Assembly: GCA_039090855.1 (NCBI GenBank)
Contig: CM077034.1
Coordinates: forward strand, 228,310,701-228,374,700
DNA from: Macrothele yani
Lineage: Eukaryota; Arthropoda; Arachnida; Araneae; Macrothelidae
DNA: 64,000 bases
Direction: 5' to 3'
Part shown: positions 49,050 to 60,792 of the stretch, piece after piece
Numbering within the stretch: position 1 is the first letter of the stretch
Layout: each line of letters opens with the position of its first letter
Position numbers and translations under genes: made by a program
Notes under the pieces: model-generated
Databases searched by the model: none
What the model saw: only the letters and a program-made list of their open reading frames with translations
What the model was told of the DNA's origin: nothing

Positions 49050-50813
49050 CAGGGGGCGATTTCACCGATTAGCAAATAGCTAGTGAAAAATCAAATTTGC
49101 TAGTGAAAAAAAATCGCAGTAGCAAATATTGCTAGTAAGGTAATTTCTTTATTTAAAGTAACCAAAAATCATTATTAATCCACAAAGTTTACATAAGTTT
49201 CTATTATCACTTGTTAAAACAGCGACAATCAGCGATTCTCTTTCGCCAATTTCCTTTCGACACTTAATACTCATCCTCCCCATATCTTTCATCCCTTCCA
49301 AACTGTCGTAGAAACGCATTGACACTCTTCATCGTGCCCTCATTGGTCTATTACAGAAACTGAACGTGACGTCGTCAATGGTTACTGTGGCAACCCAGAG
49401 CTCTAGGATGGATCGGTTGTTTGACCACCTGCTCTGCCACCCTCCCTTCTTTTGCCCCACGAACTTTGTCCTCAACTCCTGTCGTACCCTAAGCCAAGCG
49501 ATTGCCTTGATTGCGTGGCATAGATAGACGCTTTTTTACGAAACGTGTTCGTGGAGGGTAAACGATTACGGAAGAAACTTTTGCTTCGTCTGACTTCTGG
49601 TTTTGGAAATTTTCCTTGTATTTTCAAGCTGAAATCAAAATATTTATCCAGTAAAATGTTAATGAGCTTATAATACTTGACAGAGGCAACATCGTGAGAA
49701 AAAAAAAAAAATTTGATTACAGGAAAAAATCCGAATTCCGTCGACCTTTCGTTTTCTAGTTTCGTAAAGAAGACATTCCAATAATAAGGAAAAAAGCCGG
49801 AATTCCTTGAATTCACGGAAGAATCTCATGCCTGAAGATTGCAGAAAAATTTTGCAGCAGCCAACTTCCGTTTTTGCAAATTGTTCTCCACAGTTTCAAG
49901 CTAAAATGCAAACATTTATGCAATAAAATTATATTTAACAAGAAAAGCGGACACAAAGACAACATTGGGAGAACAATTTGCGATTACGGCAAAATTTTCT
50001 TACTCCGTTTCACTACTGTGTTCGAAAGTTTTGAAGCACGAAATTTCGTCTCCAGATGGAAGACGACCCCCCCCCCTCTCCCAAATATTGATCTTCAGAA
50101 TGATCTAACTGATGACAAAAAAAAAAAAATAAAGCGGTATTCCGCGAATCCCTGTAAGAATCTCGTGTATATCATAAAAATAATAGCAAAGGAAAAATTT
50201 GAAACAAAATGAAAATTTGTAGAATCCGTAGTTTTGATAGCGAGTTCTGTAGTCAGACTAATTCCGTAGAAACTACGGCATTGTGTGGTAGTTGGCAGAT
50301 ATGAAGTGTAGAAGTTTAGCAGAAATTTGTGCGATACTTCCACTTAGTACTGCATGTTGTGAGGTAGGATTCAGTTTTTTAAAAAGAATACAAGGGGATT
50401 GGAGGAACAATTTGTCTGTTGAAACTTTAAATGCTCTGATGACAATTGAAATAGAAGGGCCACAAGAAGAGATTTTTAATCCACGGTCAGCAGTTATAAA
50501 GTGGTATGATGACAAAGTCAGACACCCTGAGCATAAACCATATGGGAAGAAATCTGAATTAGAATGTCAGTGTATGTGGTATGAGAATTTGTTAGAAATT
50601 AATAGTCACTAAACTTATCTAAGATTCTATTCATTATTCAAAAAGGTAACTCAAAATATTTATACACATATTTAAATTTCTGTGTAACTTTATTAGAAAA
50701 TAAGTTACAATGTGATTTAGTTTTACTTGCTAGTCATGCAAATGTTTTGCTAGCAAACTATTTGGTCACTAGCAAAATTTGCTTGTGAGCAAAAAAGATG
50801 AAATCTTGCCCTG
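49050..50813 (+). mobile_element. hAT element (hAT-3), internally decayed, with perfect TSD
   Basis: The ends are CAGGGGGCGATTTCACC (49050) and, on the opposite strand from 50813, CAGGGCAAGATTTCATC, matching at 13 of 17 positions. The 8-bp TSD CTTCCTAC is exact at 49042-49049 and 50814-50821. The interior (about 49586-50010) contains an imperfect direct duplication of about 280 bases. The terminal sequence differs from hAT-1 and hAT-2, so this is another hAT family. Length 1,764 bases. Confidence 0.92.
50292..50612 (+). pseudogene. C-terminal remnant of hAT transposase (hAT-3)
   Basis: An open stretch of about 106 codons contains PLSTACCEVGFSFLKRIQGD, then NNLSVETLNALMTIEIEGP. This is the hAT C-terminal dimerisation region, where conserved acidic and aromatic residues mediate transposase multimer formation. 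No catalytic core or zinc-finger region lies upstream within the element, which is filled by non-coding duplicated sequence. It ends at a TAA just before the right part of the element. The element can only move, if at all, with a transposase supplied elsewhere. Confidence 0.8.
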
Positions 50814-50821
50814 CTTCCTAC

Positions 50822-51116
50822 TATATCCATAGGAATGTGAGCATAAAAAAAACCACATACCAAGAGAACAAAGTGACCTAAGTAGCTATAACGCATTTAA
50901 CGTGAAAGGAGGAGGGAGAAGTACTACCGTGGCGCCATCTATTGGAGCCGGCCACTTTTGGAAGGTTAGCCCAATTACAAATTCTACGCATCCTTTTGGA
51001 CCCACATTTCGTTTCGGATTTTTTTAACGTGCCATTTGGCAAAAGTTAAATTTGTGATGATTAGGAGAAAAACAAAAACAGCCAGCAATGCACCATCCCT
51101 CAGGATTACGTAAATA
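50822..51116. other. Short unique spacer, no gene
   Basis: Nothing recognisable between the hAT-3 TSD and the SINE array. Confidence 0.5.
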
Positions 51117-53575
51117 GCCGCCCCGGTGGCGCAGTGGTCTAAGGCGCTGGCCTCTGATCATTCGTCCGTAAGGGGTCCGGGTTCGAATCCCGGTCAGGCA
51201 TGGATGTTGTGTTTGTCTTATGGCACTGGCTCTCTCTCTTCCCTGGAACCAGTGATCCTAAATTAGGGACGGGCGACTGCTTATAGCCCATTGAGTTGCT
51301 CACGGTGGTCGTTAAACCTCCAATCAATCAATGGATGTTGTGTTTGTCTTACGGCACTGGCTCTCTCCCTTCCCTGGAACCAGTGACCCTAAATTAGGGA
51401 CGGGCGACTGCTTATAGCCCATTGAGTTGCTCACGGTGGTCGTTAAACCTCCAATCAATCAATGGATGTTGTGTTTGTCTTATGGCACTGGCTCTCTCCC
51501 TTCCCTGGAACCAGTGACCCTAAATTAGGGACGGGCGACTGCTTATAGCCCATTGAGTTGCTCACGGTGGTCGTTAAACCTCCAATCAATATATGGATGT
51601 TGTGTTTGTCTTACGGCACTGGCTCTCTCCCTTCCCTGGAACCAGTGACCCTAAATTAGGGACGGGCGACTGCTTATAGCCTATTGAGTTGCTCACGGTG
51701 GTCGTTAAACCTCCAATCAATCAATGGATGTTGTGTTTGTCTTATGGCACTGGCTCTCTCCCTTCCCTGGAACCAGTGACCCTAAATTAGGGACGGGCGA
51801 CTGCTTATAGCCCATTGAGTTGCTCACGGTGGTCGTTAAACCTCCAATCAATCAATGGATGTTGTGTTTGTCTTATGGCACTGGCTCTCTCCCTTCCCTG
51901 GAACCAGTGACCCTAAATTAGGGACGGGCGACTGCTTATAGCCCATTGAGTTGCTCACGCTGGTCGTTAAACCTCCAATCAATAAATGGATGTTGTGTTT
52001 GTCTTACGGCACTGGCTCTCTCCCTTCCCTGGAACCAGTGACCCTAAATTAAGGACGGGCGACTGCTTATAGCCCATTGAGTTGCTCACGGTGGTCGTTA
52101 AACCTCCAATCAATAAATGGATGTTGTGTTTGTCTTACGGCACTGGCTCTCTCCCTTCCCTGGAACCAGTGACTCTAAATTAGGGACGGGCGACTGCTTA
52201 TAGCCCATTGAGTTGCTCACGGTGGTCGTTAAACCTCCAATCAATCAATGGATGTTGTGTTTGTCTTATGGCACTGGCTCTCTCCCTTCCCTGGAACCAG
52301 TGACCCTAAATTAGGGACGGGCGACTGCTTATAGCCCATTGAGTTGCTCACGGTGGTCGTTAAACCTCCAATCAATCAATGGATGTTGTGTTTGTCTTAT
52401 GGCACTGGCTCTCTCCCTTCCCTGGAACCAGTGACCCTAAATTAGGGACGGGCGACTGCTTATAGCCCATTGAGTTGCTCACGGTGGTCGTTAAACCTCC
52501 AATCAATAAATGGATGTTGTGTTTGTCTTACGGCACTGGCTCTCTCCCTTCCCTGGAACCAGTGACCCTAAATTAGGGACGGGCGACTGCTTATAGCCCA
52601 TTGAGTTGCTCACGGTGGTCGTTAAACCTCCAATCAATAAATGGATGTTGTGTTTGTCTTACGGCACTGGCTCTCTCCCTTCACTGGAACCAGTGACCCT
52701 AAATTAGGGACGGGCGACTGCTTATAGCCCATTGAGTTGCTCACGGTGGTCGTTAAACCTCCAATCAATAAATGGATGTTGTGTTTGTCTTACGGCACTG
52801 GCTCTCTCCCTTCCCTGGAACCAGTGACCCTAAATTAGGGACGGGCGACTGCTTATAGCCTATTGAGTTGCTCACGGTGGTCGTTAAACCTCCAATCAAT
52901 CAATGGATGTTGTGATTGTCTTATGGCACTGGCTCTCTCCCTTCCCTGGAACCAGTGACCCTAAATTAGGGACGGGCGACTGCTTATAGCCTATTGAGTT
53001 GCTCACGGTGGTCGTTAAACCTCCAATCAATCAATGGATGTTGTGTTTGTCTTATGGCACTGGCTCTCTCCCTTCCCTGGAACCAGTGACCCTAAATTAG
53101 GGACGGGCGACTGCTTATAGCCATTGAGTTGCTCACGGTGGTCGTTAAACCTCCAATCAATAAATGGATGTTGTGTTTGTCTTACGGCACTGGCTCTCTC
53201 CCTTCCCTGGAACCAGTGACCCTAAATTAGGGACGGGCGACTGCTTATAGCCTATTGAGTTGCTCACGGTGGTCGTTAAACCTCCAATCAATAAATGGAT
53301 GTTGTGTTTGTCTTACGGCACTGGCTCTCTCCCTTCCCTGGAACCAGTGACCCTAAATTAGGGACGGGCGACTGCTTATAGCCCATTGAGTTGCTCACGG
53401 TGGTCGTTAAACCTCCAATCAATCAATGGATGTTGTGTTTGTCTTATGGCACTGGCTCTCTCCCTTCCCTGGAACCAGTGACCCTAAATTAGGGACGGGC
53501 GACTGCTTATAGCCCATTGAGTTGCTCACGGTGGTCGTTCCTTTTAAACCTCAAAAAAAAAAAAATAAAAAAAAA
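51117..53575 (+). repeat. SINE-A array: one head plus 18 tandem bodies (131-bp satellite)
   Basis: A full tRNA-like head at 51117-51199 is followed by 18 bodies starting at 51200, 51331, 51462, 51593, 51724, 51855, 51986, 52117, 52248, 52379, 52510, 52641, 52772, 52903, 53034, 53164, 53295 and 53426. The period is 131 bases (130 once). Joins are CAATCAATCA or CAATAAA directly before ATGGATG. The last body ends in a poly-A tail. Likely TSDs TACGTAAATA (51107-51116) and TATGTAAATA (53576-53585) flank the whole array. No coding function. Confidence 0.96.
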
Positions 53576-53585
53576 TATGTAAATA

Positions 53586-54270
53586 TACAATATAAAATTA
53601 CATAAATATACATATGTTCTGATTAATTTTATTAAACCTTTCAGCTCTTTTAATCAATGTTGGAACAGTTAAAATTTGAAAAACTAATGAGAGCACTGTG
53701 AAAGATAATACTCTAGTAAGAGTTGTACATCTACTTCAATGATTGCTCAAAGTAAAAAAAAACAAAACTTCAATAGTAGTCATAACACAGTTCCTGTGTT
53801 TTGGAAAATAACTGCTCTGGTGTTTTGAGCTGACTTAAAATACATCGTCTTGTGTAGTTCCAATTATGATAAAGTTTAGTAGAAAATGATAAAATTTAAT
53901 TCTGTCAGTACTTGATTTTTTTTAAAGATCGCCTTCAAAGAGCATAAATTAAAGTGTTGAACAATGTACATTACATTTATTGGTACTTATGCATTAGGGG
54001 GAGGGGCAGTACAAATGTCACAATTGACGATAAATGGCAGCACGAGTAGAGAAAAACTAAAATAGTGCTCTAAATAATGATAAAACACAACACGGGCGGA
54101 TTGACGGTAGCAAAAGGCCCCGGGAAAATTTTTGCGAATTGGCCCGTTTAGTTGTAGTTAGTTCTGTGGTACTATTGTATCACAACTGAAAATCACTTTT
54201 TTTATTGTTGAAACAAAACAAAAAGTATAGTTGCTCTGAAAACAGTGGCAGCAAGCATAGTGGTGGTGGT

Positions 54271-54309
<39 letters not shown>

Positions 54310-54718
54310 GGGGGGAGGTGTTAAAGTACATCCGCCATCCTTAAATTGAAGTTGTGGAAAATTTTTCGTCGGACCAAGATTTTACTGCAGAAAAATTGTA
54401 GTGCAATTTTTCTGTTGTGGATAATCAATTAGAAATTTCGAGATATTTAAATATCGGGGCAAACTCGCTTAATCGACGTGGAAAAAGCAAATAACCAGGT
54501 TTAATTCACTAGTTTAGTTAGTTATGTCTGTAATTATGCTGGAGAAGCTTCTAATTTTGGACACACAATATTTACATTTGTTTAAAAAATTTCTCGTGAC
54601 GCTGAAGTAAGAACATTAAATTAAAAAAACCAAACATTTTTTTATACAGACTTTTCATGCTTGACAGATCATAAAATAAACATTTATTTTCATACCTTTG
54701 AGCTTCCAGTTCTTAAAT
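53586..54718. other. No gene seen; contains a GT microsatellite
   Basis: AT-rich sequence without a supported gene. A (GT)n tract of about 36 bases at 54271-54307 follows a GGT-rich run. The last bases, CAGTTCTTAAAT, form the left flank of the chimeric SINE at 54719. Confidence 0.6.
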
Positions 54719-54927
54719 GCCGCCCCGGTGGCGCAGTGGTCTAAGGCGCTGGCCTCTGATCGTTCGTCCGTAAGGGGTCCGGGTTCGAATCCCGGTCAGG
54801 CATGGATGTTGTGTTTGTCTTACGGCACTGGCTCTCTCCCTTCCCTGGAACCAGTGATCCTAAATTAGGGACGGGCGACTGCTTATAGCCCATTGAGTTG
54901 CTCACGGCGGTCGTTAAACCTCCAATC

Positions 54928-54953
<26 letters not shown>
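54719..54953 (+). mobile_element. Chimeric SINE-A at the duplication junction
   Basis: Complete in length, but its flanks do not match each other: the left is CAGTTCTTAAAT, while the right, TATATAAATTCAAC, is that of the SINE at 38902. Its 5' two thirds differ from that copy (GCGCTGG, ATCGTTCG, GTGATCC), but its 3' end has the private CGGCGGTCG. The switch lies between 54858 and 54908. This fits unequal crossing-over between two SINEs. Confidence 0.88.
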
Positions 54954-54959
<6 letters not shown>

Positions 54960-55075
54960 TAAATTCAACAATCGCCTTTCAAGACGACAAAGACAGCACA
55001 AAACTTTAGAAAGCGCCTTTAAGTTGGTAAACTTAAGGTAAAAAAAAACTGTCGTTACGTTGCAAACAATAGATT

Positions 55076-55299
55076 TTTTTTTTCTTCTTTCAAACAACTG
55101 ATAAATTTTGTACGCGTATAATTCTTTTTTTTTTTTTTTTTTTGCCAACAAACGTTTTTTAAATGTTTTTCCAGGACTGTTGTTTCAAGCGGTTTCAAAT
55201 TATTTTTTTGTCATTCATGGGAATGGAGTGCGTGTGTTCACGTTTGTAATCTAGTATTTCATGGCTTAATCTGATATCTTCGTCGGCTCAACATTTCAT
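55076..55299. repeat. Single surviving arm of the inverted repeat (copy 2)
   Basis: Matches 39251-39470. The opposite arm (38502-38705 in copy 1) is absent because copy 2 begins inside the SINE that separates the arms. Confidence 0.85.
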
Positions 55300-55959
55300 T
55301 ACGAAAAAAAAAACAAAAAAAAAACTATCGTTACGTTGCAAAAAAAAAATTGTGAATTATATGAAACTGACATTTATGAAAAATACCTCGCAGTATTGTA
55401 AAATGAAAGACAAAAACATTCGATTACCCATTACGCATGTCCGAGCGCAGCGCCGTCAGGGATCCTTTGAATCCCAAAATTTTCGAGAGAGTTCAACGTT
55501 TCCCTGCGAAGTCAACACTTTGACGGTGCAGGTAAAGTCATCAGCTACTGTTACCCATTACGCAGGAAAGAGACAGCTTCAAGCAGACGCAGGTGCGTGG
55601 CAAATCAGTCCCGTCCGTGGATACCTCACCTCCCACGCTGCTAACCCTGGTTCGTTTCCATTCAGATTCAAATGGGTGTTTTTCCGGTCTGTTGAGAAAA
55701 TTTCCCCAGCGCCGTGCTGTAATTCAGATGTTTCGTAAGGGGCAAAACAGTTGTAGCTTTGTGAAACTGTGGCTATCATTTAGTTTTTATTTATGGCTAC
55801 TACTGGGAAATTGGCGGACAAGATTCGGCTAGCCATCAGTTAGGTCACGTGATTGCCGGCTGCCACTGCTGGGAAACCAGCGGACCACATTTGGCCAGCC
55901 ATCATTTATGGAACGTGCTTGCAGGGCCGCTTGTGGCAGCCGCGGCCTGTGATGGATAT

Positions 55960-56985
55960 TTTTTTTTTTTTGATTGGAGGTTTAACGACCACCGTGAGCA
56001 ACTCAATGGGCTATAAGCAGTCGCCCGTCCCTAATTTAGGGTCACTGGTTCCAGGGAAGGAGAGAGCCAGTGCCGTAAGACAAACACAGCATCCATTGAT
56101 TGATTGGAGGTTTAACGACCACCGTGAGCAACTCAATGGGCTATAAGCAGTCGCCCGTCCCTAATTTAGGGTCACTGGTTCCAGGGAAGGGAGAGAGCCA
56201 GTGCCGTAAGACAAACACAGCATCCATTGATTGATTGGAGGTTTAACGACACCGTGAGCAACTCAATGGGCTATAAGCAGTCGCCCGTCCCTAATTTAGG
56301 GTCACTGGTTCCAGGGAAGGGAGAGAGCCAGTGCCGTAAGACAAACACAACATCCATTGATTGATTGGAGGTTTAACGACCACCGTGAGCAACTCAATGG
56401 GCTATAAGCATTCGCCCGTCCCTAATTTAGGATCACTGGTTCCAGGGAAGGGAGAGAGCCAGTGCCGTAAGACAAACACAACATCCATGTCTCACCGGGA
56501 TTCTTTTTTTTTTTTTGATTGGAGATTTAACGACCACCGTGAGCAACTCAATGGGCTATAAGCAGTCGACCGTCCCTAATTTAGGGTCACTGGTTCCAGG
56601 GAAGGGAGAGAGCCAGTGCCGTAAGACAAACACAACATCCATTGATTGATTGGAGGTTTAACGACCACCGTGAGCAACTCAATGGGCTATAAGCAGTCGA
56701 CCGTCCCTAATTTAGGGTCACTGGTTCCAGGGAAGGAGAGAGCCAGTGCCGTAAGACAAACACAACATCCATTGATTGATTGGAGATTTAACGACCACCG
56801 TGAGCAACTCAATGGGCTATAAGCATTCGCCCGTCCCTAATTTAGGATCACTGGTTCCAGGGAAGGGAGAGAGCCAGTGCCGTAAGACAAACACAACATC
56901 CATGCCTCACCGGGATTCGAACCCGGACCCCTTTCGGACGAATGATCAGAGGCCATCGCTTAGACCACTGCGCAACCGGGGCTGC
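55960..56985 (-). mobile_element. SINE-A with seven tandem bodies (copy 2)
   Basis: Counterpart of 40131-40610, at the same site and with the same TSD (GCCTGTGATGGATAT at the left; one substitution, GACGG, at the right). In place of three bodies it has four, then an 18-base stub of the head (to about 56503), a poly-T tract, three more bodies and the full head. Bodies four and seven share two private changes (AGCATTCGCC and TTAGGATC), pointing to a block duplication inside the array. Confidence 0.9.
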
Positions 56986-57140
56986 CTGTGACGGATATCT
57001 GATGGCCCTGTTGTGGCATATGACAACTGATGAGAGTGCCATCTGTTGGCCTGAACTGCTGGCCCTTTGTTGGCGGCCCGGACATTTTATTTTTTAAAAC
57101 ATAGTGCTGGGCCATTGCTGACCTAGCACTATGTCTTTGC

Positions 57141-57421
57141 TGGGAATGCTTCGAATGTTCACTTTTTCGAATAAATCGTTTAGAGCATACATCGCATTGG
57201 TGAAACTTTTCACCCGCCTAAATGAGTTAATGCTTCGAAAAATCATTTTTTCGAGCAAATCGCTTGGAGCATAAATCACATTAGTGAGACTTTCCCCCCG
57301 TGCAAATGCTTCGAAAGATCACTTTTTCGAGTTAATTGCTTGGAACATACATCATGCTGGTAAGGCTTTTTACCTGTGTGCATCACAACATGCTCCGAAA
57401 GATGACTTTTCTGAGTTTCTA
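57141..57421 (-). pseudogene. C2H2 zinc-finger gene fragment, decayed (copy 2)
   Basis: Near-identical to 40765-41045, with the same broken fingers on the minus strand (RKSDLSKH and HTGKKPYQ readable piecewise). There is no independent sign of function; shared decay shows it was dead when duplicated. Confidence 0.65.
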
Positions 57422-57550
57422 TTAGATATTTTTCCTCTGTTAGCACAAAAACATGTAATACTCCTCAGTGCCATTCTGTCAATCAAAATGGGAAATTAAG
57501 CTGGCCATATCCAAATTGACTTCATATACGCGCTTTACTACTAAATGCTA

Positions 57551-57621
57551 ATTTTGAAGATGACAATCCGATTTTTGGCGTAAATGTGACAAGGATGGTA
57601 AGTCAGATACTACTCTTCGGA
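57551..57621 (-). repeat. SINE-B tail fragment (copy 2)
   Basis: Counterpart of 41176-41245. Confidence 0.6.
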
Positions 57622-58020
57622 AATTAAAAGATTTCATATTAAATGTTTCTCCCTTGCTTACCTGTGAAAAGTAACTGCGGGAGGTGGTCGCCCGAAATTT
57701 GTGGGACATCCGTAAGCGCAACAACATGCTATTTCTAAGAAAAATAACTTCAAATTTCGAAAACCAAACTTCTCACGTATGTAACCTAATGGCTCAGAAC
57801 CACCATCAGAGGCTTAAGATGGCCGTCACACCGTCACGTCGTATGCTAAAAAAGCTTCAAGTTTGTGACGTCATATCTTCTCCCTTGTTCCTACCTCCAT
57901 GGCTAAAACTACTAGTAATGGAATTTTGGTTAGTATAAACTACCAAAAATATATTTTACTTGGTAATGTAATTGAATAAAAGCTACACACTACAAGTACA
58001 ACTGTTTCATGCGTTATATA

Positions 58021-59445
58021 CACTGACGGAAAAAAAACCCAACACCACGAAAAAATAGTTGTAGAGGAATGAAATGGCGGCAATACATTTGTATAGGTAA
58101 CATATTTAATCGATTAAGGTTTCAAGATCACAGCTTACTGTAAGCATGAGAAGAGCCACTTTAAATGTGAAATGCTGGTACATTAATAACCGGTGTAACC
58201 GCCAGAATGTTGAATGCAAGCACGCAAACGTTCATGCATTGTGTCGTACAGGTGCTGGATGTCAGTTTGTGGGATGGAGTTCCATGCCTGTTGCACTTGG
58301 TCGGTCAATACAGGGACGGTTAATGCTGGTTGGGGTGACGCTGGAGTTGTCGTCCAATGATGTCCCATACGTGCTCGATTGGTGAAAGACTGGTGATCTA
58401 GCAGGCCACGGCAACATGTCGACACTCTGTAGAGCATGTTGGGTTACAACAGCGGTATGCGGGCCAGCGTTATCCTGTTGGAAAGCACCCCCTGGAATGC
58501 TGTTCATGAATGGAAGCACAACAGGTTGAATCACCAGACCGACGTACAACTGTGCCGTCAGGGTGCGTGGGATAACCACGAGAGTGATCCTGCTGTCATA
58601 GGAAATTGCTCCCCAGACCATAACTCCAGGTGTAGGTCCAGTGTGTCTCGGCCGCAGACAGGTTGGTTGCAGGCGCTCACCTGGCCTCCTTCTAACCAAC
58701 ACACGGCCATCACTGGCACCAGGCAGAACCGGTTTTCATCAGAAAACACAACAGATCTCCACTCCGTCCTCCAATGAGCTCTAGCTTGACACCACTGACG
58801 TCGCAAACGGCAGTGGTTTTGGAGTAAGTGGAATGCACTCTACGGGGCGTCTGGCTCGGAGCTGTCCTTCAAGTAACCGATTTGTAACAGTTCGTTGTGT
58901 CACTGTGGTGGCAACTGCAGCTCAAATTGCTGCCGCAGACGCGGTACGATGCGCCACGGCCATACGCCGTACACAGTGGTCTTCCCTCTCAGTAGTGCCA
59001 CATGGCCGGCCGGAACCCGGTCTTCTTGAGGCAATACCTTCCCTTGAGCACCGCTGCCAACAATCATGCACAGTGGCTACATTCCTGCCAAGTCGTTCTG
59101 CAATATTGCGGAAAGAAAATCCACCTTCTCGTAGCCCTATTACACGACCTCGTTCAAACTCCGTGAGCTGTTGATAATGGCTTCTTCGTCTTCTTAAAGG
59201 CATTCTTGACTTACATCAACACCCTACGTCGAATCTCAACGATAACTAACGTTCACGAACGTTACAGCGCGTATTTACAGCAAACCTGCTTTGCATGTCC
59301 CGAGGGGGCGCTACTAGCGCCACACGTATGCGCCGAGGGCGAAATTGGCATAGACGTCATCTTACAAATGACTCTCACCACCTACCAACTGTCGTTTATC
59401 TAACACAACCCCTTTCTTGGTGTTGGGATTTTTTCCCCGTCAGTG
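58021..59445 (-). mobile_element. Tc1-like transposon (Tc1-3), duplication copy 2
   Basis: Terminal repeats run from CACTGACGG at 58021 to CCCGTCAGTG at 59445, with TA at 58019-58020 and 59446-59447. It shares its site and lesions with Tc1-2, so it arose by segmental duplication and not by a new transposition. Confidence 0.93.
58183..59203 (-). pseudogene. Tc1-like transposase relic (Tc1-3)
   Basis: It starts at ATG 59203 on the minus strand. It has the same TGA in place of arginine (near 58922), and the same frame changes after FCL and after WPARSP, as Tc1-2. It has one further single-base insertion (an extra T near 58819) that breaks the region before the first catalytic aspartate. D residues in FSDENRF and QQDNAGP are readable in separate frames. 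Non-functional. Confidence 0.9.
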
Positions 59446-59559
59446 TATGTTCTATGTGTCGTGTGCATATTTGCAGCAAAAACATCTTTGCATTAATTCT
59501 TCATATATGACTTTGAAATATTATTATATGTTTAAGTTATTATGTTATCTAGCACTCAC

Positions 59560-59648
59560 CTTGTGGAGGTGTTTCATAATAGGATTCTTCATCTAGTATC
59601 TTAAAATTGAAGTATGCATATATCGTGTCTTGGACACGTAGAATATTC
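59560..59648 (-). other. Possible internal exon B (copy 2)
   Basis: Same splice-like borders (GCAACAG acceptor, GTGAGT donor) as 43183-43271, with one substitution two bases inside the 5' end. Still 89 bases. Not supported as coding on its own. Confidence 0.22.
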
Positions 59649-60257
59649 CTGTTGCAAAAAGGGGGGCCATGTTGATATCGTGACCAGAGTTTCAGTTCAA
59701 ATAAAATACGACTATGATTACAATACAAAGATTGCGTGAAAGAATTATATGCAATGCAATTAAAAAATCTTTTACCATCAACCTGTGTCGTCAATCTTTA
59801 AAAGAAGGAATGGACACAATCAAGGACTGTACAAACAGACATCAAATAAATTATCATCAATCTCTGAACATTGCCAGACAGCCATTGCCATACGCACACG
59901 ACGCCATACAAACCACCGGACATGTTCCGGCGCGACTGACTTTCGGCCATTATCAACGGTATGCATCCTGGATCGATGTTCGAAGTTGTTATATATCTAA
60001 GGCACCTCGATCATACCCTAGTCATAGTTGCTCCACGTCGACGTCTTCCGTCATCTAAGGAGGAGTTCCTAAATTAGGTTGAGAAACCCGAACCCACAGC
60101 GCCATGCGCCTTTTGGCAGGTGAAAAAGAATCTAAGAGAGTTAGGAGCAGATTGTCCTGATAGAATAGCACGAAAGAAAAGTATGGAAATATTAAAGGAG
60201 AACGAGTAAACGGTTTCCCGTTAAGTAGTGAAGTTGTAAGCTGCCCTACATACTTAC

Positions 60258-60317
60258 CTGTAACAACAATCCATTCCAAGCTATATTTCTCTCCGCAGAA
60301 AAATGCACGGTACACCG
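60258..60317 (-). other. Possible internal exon A (copy 2)
   Basis: Same acceptor and donor as 43882-43942 but 60 bases, one fewer than copy 1. The indel extends an upstream minus-strand open frame here, reading through VYRAFFCGEKYSLEWIVVTG. Confidence 0.22.
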
Positions 60318-60792
60318 CTGCCACAGATGAGTACAGGGGGAAAAGAAGGAAAGGACACGGGAAAGGGGAACCTGAAAATAAAAACATCACACACAGAATA
60401 AGTTTCCCCAGAGGAAAATCGACGTTCAACACTGGATAAGACAAAACTGGCCATTTCATCAGTGTGTCTCACGGGTCCGCTATTGCTTCGTTACTCGCCA
60501 GCCAATGAGAGAAAAGATTTTTCCCCATTGGTTTAAAGGATTTTTTCTCAGGTTTATTTTTGTTGATTCTTGCCTGACATGTCAGCGTAACCATAGCAGA
60601 GGTGGTGTGATCACAAGATTACACCGATCGAGGTTTATGTTACTCATTTTGAGTAAACAACAGAAAAAAAAAGCCACAATCTGGGTTTTTATTCCTTATT
60701 TAGGGAGCCGGTAGTATAAGGGCCAATCATTTTTTTCCTTCGCTACTTGTCTGCTTGTTGCACAATTATGTGCAACAGCGGAAAAAATTAAT

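Noticed and set aside
51117..53575. CRISPR-like regular repeats
   Set aside because: The repeats are contiguous 131-base SINE bodies without spacers, in a eukaryotic context.
54271..54307. GT repeat as a regulatory or Z-DNA element
   Set aside because: An ordinary dinucleotide microsatellite with no gene nearby to regulate.
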